Notes under the pieces: model-generated
The model's database searches: none
Told to the model about the DNA's origin: nothing
Seen by the model: the letters and a program-made list of their open reading frames with translations, nothing else
Position numbers and translations under genes: made by a program
Part shown: piece by piece, positions 1 to 6,254 of the stretch
Position numbering within the stretch: the stretch's first letter is position 1
Layout: each line of letters begins with the position of its first letter
NCBI GenBank assembly: GCA_903896915.1
Contig: CAITZN010000181.1
Coordinates: forward strand, 1 to 11,400
Direction: 5' to 3'
DNA: 11,400 nucleotides
Source: an uncultured bacterium
GTDB lineage: Bacteria > Desulfobacterota > Desulfobulbia > Desulfobulbales > Desulfobulbaceae

Positions 1-247
1 CGGCGATATCAAACTGCTGGCGATGATTGGTGCCTTTCTCGGATGGCAGAGTCTTTTGTATGTCGTCTTCTCCAGTTCTTTGGTTGGCAGCGTGGTCGGT
101 ATTGCTGCGATGGTCAAACAGAGAAAAGGAGGACAAACCAGAATTCCATTCGGTCCCTTTCTTGCTTTAGGCGCCATCTCATATCTTCTATTCTCCCGAC
201 AAATCAATCATCTTTGGAACTTGTACCTGCAGGCCAGCGGCATATAG
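1..247 (+). CDS. pilD: Type IV prepilin peptidase, C-terminal fragment
   Basis: This is the 3' end of a prepilin leader peptidase (peptidase family A24), the inner-membrane aspartic protease that cleaves, and often methylates, type IV pilin and type II secretion pseudopilin precursors. The reading frame is open from the left edge. It starts inside the family's GxGD signature (Gly-Asp-Ile-Lys at 2-13, whose Asp is the second catalytic residue), followed by LLAMIGAFLGW. Two hydrophobic segments follow. The conserved IPFGPFLA motif lies just before the last of them, as is usual for this family. The stop is TAG at 245-247. The N-terminal part, with the zinc-binding cysteines and the first Asp, lies outside the window. 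It is the only plus-strand gene seen and it converges on dsrP. The family call is firm; whether it serves pili or type II secretion cannot be told. Confidence 0.88.
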   Translation, partial: GDIKLLAMIGAFLGWQSLLYVVFSSSLVGSVVGIAAMVKQRKGGQTRIPFGPFLALGAISYLLFSRQINHLWNLYLQASGI

Positions 248-265
248 CAGACCACAAATATCGAC

Positions 266-301
266 AAAAAAAAACCCCCGATCGCTCGGGGGTTTTTTTT
301 T
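266..301. terminator. Bidirectional Rho-independent terminator
   Basis: A nine-A run (266-274), a 7-bp GC-rich stem (CCCCCGA 275-281 with TCGGGGG 286-292), a four-base loop TCGC (282-285) and a nine-T run (293-301) form a symmetric terminator. It works in both directions and lies between the stop of the prepilin peptidase gene (+) and the stop of dsrP (-), so it should end both transcripts. It is the only strong intrinsic terminator in the window. Confidence 0.93.
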
Positions 302-319
302 GCTCTAATAAAATGGGGG

Positions 320-1492
320 TCAAGCTTCCATTTCGTGCTCTACGTCGATTGCAATTTTGTAAAGGACGGTCAGGATGAAAAATCCAGTGGCCCATATACC
401 GATAGTGATGAACAGTTCATTCATTGTTGGAATATACTCAACGATTTCTTCAGTAGGCGTTGGCACAAACCCACCAAGAACAAAACCGATACCTTTATCC
501 AACCAAAAGGCGAAGAAAATGGAGGCGCATCCAATTCCGAGCCAGAGATCGCTTTGTTTTCTCGTATAAGGGTGGACAAGCAGAGTCATACCGACAAAGA
601 ACAAGACGACAAAGCCCCACATAAACGGCACCAGATTATTATAGACATGGCCATGATGCTCCAGACCGAAAAATAGATACTGAAGGGTGTGCATATGTCC
701 GGGAATGTTGGAATAAAAGCCGACAAAAAACTCAAGGCCTACAAAAAACATGTTAGCGAGAGCCGCATAAATAATGATAGTCACCATTTTATTCAAGGCT
801 TCCTTGCCCGCATCGAAATTAGCCACCCGCTTCAGGATCAGGGCAATAACGACAATCAAGGCTGGCCCGGCAGCAAAAGCTGACGCCAGAAAGCGAGGGG
901 CAATGATGGCGGAGAGCCAGAAATGCCGTCCCGGCAGACCGCAGTAGAGCATGGCGGTAACTGTATGGATAGAGAAGGCAAAGGGGATAGAGAGATACAC
1001 GAAAAAGTATATCCATTTAGGCGGATGCACGCCCTTTCGCTCTGCGGTTAGAATGACCCAACCGCAGAGTGCGTTGAGAATCAAATAGCCCCAGAGAACA
1101 CACATGTCCCAAAACAGCATGGAACCTGGTGTGGGATAGAGCATAACGTTTAAGCCTCGAAGCGGTTGGCCCAAGTCGGCCATGATAAACATCAGGCACA
1201 TTAGCAATGCTGAAATTGCCAAAAATTCGCCAAGGATGGTTATACGCCCGAAAGCCTTATAATCGTGTATATAATAAGGCAATACAAGCATGACCCCTCC
1301 GGCGGCAACCCCAACCAGAAAGGTGAATTGAGAAATATAGAGGCCCCAGGAAACATCACGGCTCATGCCGGTGAGACCCAATCCATAAAAATATTGTCTG
1401 AGGTAACAGACAGCAGCTATGGCGATAAAAAAGCCGAGAAAGGCCAGCCACATCCAGTAATAATTATTTCCTTTTAATGCTTTTTCAAACAT
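320..1492 (-). CDS. dsrP: DsrP, NrfD-like integral membrane subunit of DsrMKJOP
   Basis: DsrP is the multi-pass membrane subunit of the sulfite-reduction-associated complex and belongs to the NrfD/PsrC family. With DsrO and DsrJ it is thought to exchange electrons with the quinone pool. The 390-residue protein is almost entirely hydrophobic, with about ten membrane segments joined by short loops. It shows family-like stretches such as MADLGQPLRGLN (about residues 104-115) and FSIHTVTAMLY (about 173-183). I start it at ATG 1492 (MFEKALKG) because GAGG lies 5 bases upstream, overlapping the dsrO stop, and dsrO ends only 7 bases before it. The frame stays open to an ATG at 1567, but that would add 25 residues and overlap dsrO by 68 bases with no apparent reason. 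It is the last gene of the operon and ends 18 bases before the bidirectional terminator. Confidence 0.93.
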   Translation of the reverse strand: MFEKALKGNNYYWMWLAFLGFFIAIAAVCYLRQYFYGLGLTGMSRDVSWGLYISQFTFLVGVAAGGVMLVLPYYIHDYKAFGRITILGEFLAISALLMCLMFIMADLGQPLRGLNVMLYPTPGSMLFWDMCVLWGYLILNALCGWVILTAERKGVHPPKWIYFFVYLSIPFAFSIHTVTAMLYCGLPGRHFWLSAIIAPRFLASAFAAGPALIVVIALILKRVANFDAGKEALNKMVTIIIYAALANMFFVGLEFFVGFYSNIPGHMHTLQYLFFGLEHHGHVYNNLVPFMWGFVVLFFVGMTLLVHPYTRKQSDLWLGIGCASIFFAFWLDKGIGFVLGGFVPTPTEEIVEYIPTMNELFITIGIWATGFFILTVLYKIAIDVEHEMEA

Positions 1493-1497
1493 GGCTG

Positions 1498-1501
1498 CCT
1501 C
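1498..1501 (-). promoter_or_regulatory. Ribosome binding site deciding the dsrP start
   Basis: GAGG on the minus strand overlaps the dsrO stop codon (TGA, 1502-1500) and sits 5 bases before the ATG at 1492. This layout suits translational coupling of dsrP to dsrO and favours the 390-residue form of DsrP over the longer reading frame starting at 1567. Confidence 0.7.
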
Positions 1502-2333
1502 ATACAATATAAAAGACTGAAGGAAGAGTGCCCAGAGCAGGATTTCGCTGAATCGTATGATTTTCATTCAGCATTTTTCTGATCTCGGAATTAGGATCGT
1601 TGAGATTACCAAAGACAATCGCCTTGCTCTCTCCGCAAGCCTCGACACAGGCGGGTTGCTTGCCCTCTCCTACGCGTTCATCACAAAAATTACACTTTTC
1701 GACAACACCCCGCATTCTTCTGGGGTAAACGTGGTTCGCGTTCTGTACAAACTTTTCAGGATCACGCCAGTTGAAACTCCGGCTTCCATACGGGCAGGCG
1801 GCCATGCAAAAACGACATCCGATACAACGATGGTAATCCATCATTATGATGCCATCTTTATTTTTGAAAGTCGCTTTGGTGGGGCAGGCTCGAACGCAAG
1901 GGGGTTGATCGCAGTGGTTACATAGTATGGGAAGCTGGTGCTTTTGATTTGCCGCATCCCTGTACAGATTACTGTTTTGAGGAAAGGCATTTTCAAAATG
2001 TGTCATCCATATCCATTTGATCTCGTCTTTCTTTTCAGGAAATTGAGGGACATTGTGAGTTGAATGACAAGCAGAAACTATTTTTTCTCCAAGACTTGGG
2101 TCTTGTTGAAACTTTTTAATGTCGATGACCATTCCGTAGCGGTTACCGCTTAGGCTTTTTTGTTCTCCATGCCCTTTGGAGCCTTCAGTTTGATCAACTT
2201 TAGGACCAGCGGCAGCAGAGGCATGAGCGAGGCTCGAACCTGCAACCAACCGGTCGACTACAGCGGTACCTCCAAGGCCAGCCAGTGTTGATATACCGGC
2301 CACCTTGAGGAAATTTCTTCTATTTTTGTCCAT
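1500..2333 (-). CDS. dsrO: DsrO, Tat-exported periplasmic iron-sulfur subunit of DsrMKJOP
   Basis: DsrO is a ferredoxin-like electron-transfer subunit that partners the membrane protein DsrP on the periplasmic side. The 277-residue protein begins with a twin-arginine signal (RRNFLKVAG at residues 5-13, then a hydrophobic stretch to about residue 40). Three four-cysteine sets follow, suited to three [4Fe-4S] clusters: C138/C141/C146/C150, C170/C173/C176/C180 and C214/C217/C229/C233. In four-cluster relatives the segment before HNVP carries another cysteine set; here only C89 remains (SACHSTHNVP), which I take to be normal for DsrO. The start at 2333 is set by a strong Shine-Dalgarno (AAGGAGGAG) and by the position of the Tat motif. 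The dsrJ stop is 23 bases upstream. Confidence 0.95.
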   Translation of the reverse strand: MDKNRRNFLKVAGISTLAGLGGTAVVDRLVAGSSLAHASAAAGPKVDQTEGSKGHGEQKSLSGNRYGMVIDIKKFQQDPSLGEKIVSACHSTHNVPQFPEKKDEIKWIWMTHFENAFPQNSNLYRDAANQKHQLPILCNHCDQPPCVRACPTKATFKNKDGIIMMDYHRCIGCRFCMAACPYGSRSFNWRDPEKFVQNANHVYPRRMRGVVEKCNFCDERVGEGKQPACVEACGESKAIVFGNLNDPNSEIRKMLNENHTIQRNPALGTLPSVFYIV

Positions 2334-2341
2334 CTCTATAT

Positions 2342-2350
2342 CTCCTCCTT
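2342..2350 (-). promoter_or_regulatory. Strong ribosome binding site of dsrO
   Basis: AAGGAGGAG on the minus strand lies 8 bases before the dsrO ATG, inside the 23-base dsrJ-dsrO spacer. It is the best Shine-Dalgarno match in the operon and fixes the start that gives an intact Tat signal. Confidence 0.75.
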
Positions 2351-2356
2351 AGCCGT

Positions 2357-2728
2357 TCACTCAACAGGAGCTATGTGGCAATCCCAACAATATGGTTTAA
2401 CCGATGAATACGTGTGGCAAGTGTCACAAAATTGCTTTTTGCTTGTGTGGCACTTCATACAGGTCATCATCAGACTTTTCTTGTATTGTTTGCCTTCCAG
2501 CTCAAAAGTACCACGATCACCCGTGCGTAAGACTTCATCTCGCCAAGTATTGAGCAGCACCATGTGCTGAGCACGAATTTCAGCTGCCGGCAAAACACAG
2601 ACTTTAGCATCTTTAGGCAAAACGGGTTTTGGTACTGACCCGGCAGCGCCGCGGTTATACCAGATGGGTATCGTGATAAACAGGACAAAAATGATCAGTC
2701 CCGGGATTATTTTACCACTGTCATACAT
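2357..2728 (-). CDS. dsrJ: DsrJ, triheme cytochrome c subunit of DsrMKJOP
   Basis: DsrJ is a small membrane-anchored, periplasm-facing cytochrome c of the DsrMKJOP complex. The 123-residue protein has one hydrophobic N-terminal segment (about residues 7-24) that acts as anchor or uncleaved signal. Three CxxCH heme c sites are packed near the C-terminus: C90-MK-CH94, C101-DT-CH105 and C114-WD-CH118. C44, in the segment AKVCVLPAAE, is the only cysteine outside the heme motifs. It is well placed to be the axial ligand of the unusual His/Cys-ligated heme known from DsrJ of Allochromatium vinosum. The gene follows dsrK by 28 bases and has GGAGGA a few bases before its ATG. Length and motif count match the family. 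Confidence 0.95.
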   Translation of the reverse strand: MYDSGKIIPGLIIFVLFITIPIWYNRGAAGSVPKPVLPKDAKVCVLPAAEIRAQHMVLLNTWRDEVLRTGDRGTFELEGKQYKKSLMMTCMKCHTSKKQFCDTCHTYSSVKPYCWDCHIAPVE

Positions 2729-2756
2729 TGCTATTCCTCCAATTCCTGCCGGTAAA

Positions 2757-4388
2757 TTAAACCAAGGTCCTGAGCCCTTCGGTCAGTTCTTGTCGTTGCT
2801 CACCTTCGATCACCAATGCATTGCCAACGAGCTCACTCAAACCAGCAACCTGAACGTCGGGAACCCAGTAATTCATGAGAGAGGTCAGTGTGGCTCTATC
2901 GATCGCGCAAACACAGCCGAGCGTGTTAACACCATGCTTCTCATGGACATGCTTAACCGCATTAGCACGAGGCAAGCCGGAACGCATGCGAATTTCCATG
3001 ATTTCATCGGTATTGAGTGCCGTACCTGATCCGCAGCAGAAAGTCTTCTCACGAATGGTGTTTTCAGGCATCTCAACCCAATTCTCTACAACATTATCAA
3101 GGATGTATCGTGGTTCATCAAGTAACCCCATTGCTCGGGCAGGGTTGCAGGAATCATGGAAAGTTGCTTTGACGTGCGCATTGCGGCTCTTGTCGAGCTT
3201 GATTTTGCCATGCTTAATAAGATCTGCTGTGAATTCAGAAATATGGACCATTTTTGTTGATCTGGCATTTTCGAAAATAGTCCCAGTGATCGGTGAACGG
3301 GGTATATCCATGAAATCAGTCGGCCCGTTCATAGTGTCCATATACTGATGCAGTACGCGCCACATGTGCCCGCATTCGCCACCAAGTATCCATTTGACCC
3401 CTAGCCGTTTGGCCTCAGCATAAATCTTGCCATTCAACTTTTTCATCAACTCGGTGTTGGTGAACAAACCGAAGTTACCGCCTTCAGACGCATAGGTAGA
3501 CCAAGTGTAATCTAAACCAATAGCTTCAAAGAGCAGGAGATATCCCATACAGGTAAAAATCCCGGGCTCGGCAAAAACGTCGGCTGACGGGGTGACAAAA
3601 AGTATCTCAGCACCTTTACGGTTAAAGGTCGGATTAACGCGTATACCGGTAAGAGTCTCGATATCATCGCAAAGAAATTCAACATTACCCTTAAAAGCCT
3701 GAGGCGTCAGGCCCATATGGTTACCGGTTCGGTTTGAATTGGAGGCTGGTTCCATAGCCCAGTTGATACCGATACCTACCAGATGCAACAGCTCGCGAAG
3801 CATCATGGTGATCTCTGCTGTATCTATGCCATAGGGGCAAAAAACAGAACAGCGTCGACATTCGGTACACTGGTAGGCATACATGAACCATTCTTTCAAC
3901 ACGCCCACGGTCATCTCGCGACCGCCGGCCAGTTTGCCGAGTATTTTACCGGCACGCGTAAATTCTTGGCGATACACAGAACGTAACAATTCTGCCCGCA
4001 AAACCGGCATATTTTTAGGATCACCGGTGCCCAGGAAAAAATGACATTTATCTGCGCATGCGCCACAACGAACGCAGCAGTCCATGAATATTTTTAAGGA
4101 ACGAAAACGGTCAAGCCGGTCAGCCAATCCCTTTAGAATAATTTCCTTCCAATTCTCGGGAAGTTTCCAGTCATCATCCTCTGGATTCCATTCGCGGGCA
4201 TTGGGAAAACTGAGTCCCTTCTGACTATCCAGATATCTAAGCTTTTCAGGCTTAGTCGGATAGGCGTAATTTCCAGGCTTGAATACCGCGGGGACATCCA
4301 TCCAATCTTTTGTTGGTATGGAGCCTGTCATCAGCGAAGGTCCCTCGGCAACGCTCCGTGCCAACTTATCTACCTTTACTACTGCCAT
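2757..4388 (-). CDS. dsrK: DsrK, HdrD-like cytoplasmic iron-sulfur subunit of DsrMKJOP
   Basis: DsrK is the cytoplasmic catalytic-type subunit, related to HdrD of heterodisulfide reductase. It is thought to act on DsrC (its trisulfide or disulfide form) using electrons passed through DsrM. The 543-residue protein has two classical [4Fe-4S] motifs (C105/C108/C111/C115, preceded by C104; and C174/C177/C180/C184). It also has CCG-domain features in the C-terminal half: GGECGH (C339), HDSCNPAR (C414), CCGSG (C451/C452) and GCVCAID (C492/C494), which probably hold the special non-cubane type cluster. The last pair reads C-x-C rather than the C-x-x-C of the HdrB/HdrD consensus. There are no membrane segments, as expected for a subunit docked on DsrM. 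It starts 33 bases after dsrM with AAGGAT upstream of the ATG. Confidence 0.96.
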   Translation of the reverse strand: MAVVKVDKLARSVAEGPSLMTGSIPTKDWMDVPAVFKPGNYAYPTKPEKLRYLDSQKGLSFPNAREWNPEDDDWKLPENWKEIILKGLADRLDRFRSLKIFMDCCVRCGACADKCHFFLGTGDPKNMPVLRAELLRSVYRQEFTRAGKILGKLAGGREMTVGVLKEWFMYAYQCTECRRCSVFCPYGIDTAEITMMLRELLHLVGIGINWAMEPASNSNRTGNHMGLTPQAFKGNVEFLCDDIETLTGIRVNPTFNRKGAEILFVTPSADVFAEPGIFTCMGYLLLFEAIGLDYTWSTYASEGGNFGLFTNTELMKKLNGKIYAEAKRLGVKWILGGECGHMWRVLHQYMDTMNGPTDFMDIPRSPITGTIFENARSTKMVHISEFTADLIKHGKIKLDKSRNAHVKATFHDSCNPARAMGLLDEPRYILDNVVENWVEMPENTIREKTFCCGSGTALNTDEIMEIRMRSGLPRANAVKHVHEKHGVNTLGCVCAIDRATLTSLMNYWVPDVQVAGLSELVGNALVIEGEQRQELTEGLRTLV

Positions 4389-4421
4389 TGCTCTATCCTT
4401 ATACTCTAAAATTTTCCTGCT

Positions 4422-5441
4422 TTAGTCATTAGCCTGCGTCGGCAACTCTTTCTCAACGGGAATACCCTGCTCAATCATATCTGCGCGAAATTCGTCTTCA
4501 TACCCTGCATAGGAGTGGGGTTTGATGTCCGGATTCCATGGATTGATATGACGTTTCATTCTCGAATCGTTTGCCATGTTTCTGGTCGGGCTGAGGAAGA
4601 CACCCCCCATATGCATAAGCTTGCTGAAAGGAAAATAAGCAAGCAACACACAAACAAGGAAGAGATGCACATAAAACAAAGAACTAATTTGGGTGACTAT
4701 GGTCGGATGAAAAGTTACCAATCCCACGGCCAACTGCTTGATGGCATTAATATCGACATTGGTCCGAAGGAAAAAGCGCATCAGAATGCCGGTAAGAGCA
4801 ATACCTAGAATGAGAAAGAGTGGGAAATAATCATTGGCCAATGAGATATATCGAACCTGGGGATTCATTAACCGACGGCCGAAAAGAAAGAGCAGGCCAA
4901 GAACAATGGTTATATCCGTTGTATACATCGTCGGTGCCCCGATCTGCAGCAAGGAATCACCGGTTTCCAAAAAGGAAACGACCCACGGTACCGGATCAAG
5001 GAAAAGCCGCATATGCCGAACAACGACAATCAGAAAGCTGTAGTGAAAAAGGATACCGAAAAGCCACAACCACTTGCTTGATTCGTACGTTAACTTGGGA
5101 CCATCATAAATCGTGGCTTTGGTGTTGCGCCAAAGTGAACGAAATAAGAAAATTTCCAAGAACATCCGAGCAACAACCTGGGCAGTGTTAACTGGTGACT
5201 CCAGCTTGTCGTGCTTTATCCAGGGAAGCGAGAAACCCTGGCCACAAGTAGTTGGAATCTTAAAAGGCACCGGCGATTTGGCCCAATGGATTATCCGGTA
5301 ACAAAAACCGCCTAAAAACAGCGCCATGGCCAGATAGGGGATAGCGACACCAAAGAGGTATTGCATTCCCGGTATCTGTACCGCTAGAAGCGCAATCAAC
5401 ACCAAGGCAATTACTGCCGCCAAAGAGAAGGCGTACTTCAT
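4422..5441 (-). CDS. dsrM: DsrM, NarI-like heme b membrane subunit of DsrMKJOP
   Basis: DsrM is the di-heme b membrane subunit that carries electrons between menaquinol and DsrK, comparable to NarI of nitrate reductase and HdrE. The 339-residue protein has about six hydrophobic segments. Candidate heme ligands are H133 and H143 in the third segment and H259 and H277 in the sixth. The spacings of 10 and 18 residues are those of the NarI heme ligands, which supports two b hemes. The C-terminal 60 residues are hydrophilic and probably cytoplasmic, near DsrK. It is the first of the five complex genes, with AAGGAG placed 6 bases before the ATG. The RsbRD_N-domain gene lies 116 bases upstream on the same strand and may be co-transcribed. 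Confidence 0.95.
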   Translation of the reverse strand: MKYAFSLAAVIALVLIALLAVQIPGMQYLFGVAIPYLAMALFLGGFCYRIIHWAKSPVPFKIPTTCGQGFSLPWIKHDKLESPVNTAQVVARMFLEIFLFRSLWRNTKATIYDGPKLTYESSKWLWLFGILFHYSFLIVVVRHMRLFLDPVPWVVSFLETGDSLLQIGAPTMYTTDITIVLGLLFLFGRRLMNPQVRYISLANDYFPLFLILGIALTGILMRFFLRTNVDINAIKQLAVGLVTFHPTIVTQISSLFYVHLFLVCVLLAYFPFSKLMHMGGVFLSPTRNMANDSRMKRHINPWNPDIKPHSYAGYEDEFRADMIEQGIPVEKELPTQAND

Positions 5442-5447
5442 TGATCA

Positions 5448-5453
5448 CTCCTT
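5448..5453 (-). promoter_or_regulatory. Ribosome binding site of dsrM
   Basis: AAGGAG on the minus strand lies 6 bases before the dsrM ATG (5441-5439). It fixes this start and excludes the overlapping frame-shifted open frame that begins at 5448. Confidence 0.75.
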
Positions 5454-5505
5454 CGCATTCAAGTTAAACAATGATTTATAATAAATACGATAAAAGCCGA
5501 ATATA

Positions 5506-5541
5506 CTTCAACGTGTAAACTTTGAAGCCTAACCGGCCGGT
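5506..5541 (-). repeat. Two inverted repeats in the leader between the RsbRD_N gene and dsrM
   Basis: The 116-base gap 5442-5557 holds a perfect 10-base palindrome ACCGGCCGGT (5532-5541) and an inverted repeat CTTCAA (5506-5511) / TTGAAG (5522-5527) with a 10-base spacer. Downstream towards dsrM the gap is AT-rich, with a -10-like TATAAA (5480-5475 on the minus strand) but no convincing -35 box. The GC palindrome has no T-run after it, so it is not an intrinsic terminator. These could be regulator sites or mRNA structures that let dsrMKJOP be expressed apart from the upstream gene. The repeats are seen directly; function is inferred. Confidence 0.4.
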
Positions 5542-5557
5542 CACACTCAACACGCTT

Positions 5558-6091
5558 TTAAGTATTTTTACTAATACCCTTCATTTCTTCCCGCATCATG
5601 GCTGAGGGACAAACAGCATCAGTCAGGATGGCGCTCCCACTTTTCAACTCGCGAATACGGTTGCGATACAACTGCTCCCTGCATTCTGAGAAGATATCGA
5701 AGGCCATCAAGGCCATTCGGTCAATCTCACAATCAAGGGTATCAAGCATCCCGAGCAAGGGCTGCATTTTTTTATCACCTGATAAAACCTGCTTCACGAC
5801 CCACTTCAATTCAAGGAAAGGGGCCATTGCCTGGGATGGTGAAAAATCTTGCACAGCACGAATTCGAACCACTTGATCCAATGGCTTGCGGTAGGCCTGA
5901 AGTTCTTCTTTGCGGAGCAGGAGCTCCAGAAGATTGGCAAGGCCACTAGCTATGTTGACACCGACCGGATTGGCAAACGGATCTTTAGAGCTTTTAAAAA
6001 ATCCCGGTGCGGCATAACTGTCGAGAGTTCTTTCTATCCATAAGGAAAGTATCTCTTTTTTCTTATTTGATAGTGTTTCGATCAGTTCCAT
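5558..6091 (-). CDS. RsbRD N-terminal-domain protein upstream of dsrMKJOP
   Basis: This 177-residue soluble protein resembles the N-terminal domain of RsbRD-type stressosome co-antagonists. The fit comes from the opening pattern (a Lys-rich helix, then LSLWIERTLDSY at about residues 16-27, FFKSSKDPFANPVG at about 31-44 and a helical remainder). In RsbR-type proteins such domains sense signals and hand them to a C-terminal STAS domain. I see no STAS domain here, so the protein is essentially a lone sensory-type domain. It has no signal peptide or membrane segment. It lies directly before dsrM on the same strand, and from memory annotations of other sulfate reducers place a gene with this domain name before dsrM too. 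A role in redox sensing or control of the Dsr complex is plausible but unproven. No strong Shine-Dalgarno precedes the ATG. The domain call is moderately firm. Confidence 0.8.
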   Translation of the reverse strand: MELIETLSNKKKEILSLWIERTLDSYAAPGFFKSSKDPFANPVGVNIASGLANLLELLLRKEELQAYRKPLDQVVRIRAVQDFSPSQAMAPFLELKWVVKQVLSGDKKMQPLLGMLDTLDCEIDRMALMAFDIFSECREQLYRNRIRELKSGSAILTDAVCPSAMMREEMKGISKNT

Positions 6092-6122
6092 TGCTTTTAA
6101 ACATTGGTGGCTTTCCAGCCCT

Positions 6123-6137
6123 AAGAGTTAAACTCTT
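6123..6137. promoter_or_regulatory. Palindrome upstream of the RsbRD_N gene, candidate operator
   Basis: AAGAGTT-A-AACTCTT is a perfect inverted repeat with 7-base arms around one base. It sits 32-46 bases before the ATG of the RsbRD_N gene, in the 163-base intergenic region that should hold the promoter for that gene and perhaps for dsrMKJOP. It lacks a following T-run in either direction, and a loop of one base is too small for an RNA hairpin with full arms, so a DNA-binding site is more likely than a terminator. No regulator can be named. Confidence 0.4.
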
Positions 6138-6184
6138 GAGAAGAAATGCAGTTAATTCAGGATATCAGCAAGCACATATTCATT

Positions 6185-6207
6185 AAAAAAAATGAATGGG
6201 GATTCAT
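6185..6207 (-). terminator. Candidate weak intrinsic terminator after prc
   Basis: On the minus strand ATGAAT (6207-6202), loop CCCC and ATTCAT (6197-6192) form a 6-bp AT-rich stem followed by a run of seven further T (6191-6185), about 48 bases past the prc stop. The stem is weak, so this is tentative. If real it separates the prc transcript from the RsbRD_N-dsr transcript. Confidence 0.45.
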
Positions 6208-6254
6208 ACAAAGCATGCTCTAGCATGATTGGAAATTTGTTTCAAGCTAAAAAT

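Noticed and set aside
2875..3348. 157-codon plus-strand open frame opposite dsrK
   Set aside because: dsrK is supported by cysteine motifs across this region; the antisense translation is low in structure and unrecognisable.
6214..6227. Hairpin CATGCT-CT-AGCATG after prc as a terminator
   Set aside because: The loop would be two bases and no T-run follows; the AT-rich hairpin at 6185-6207 just beyond it is the better candidate.
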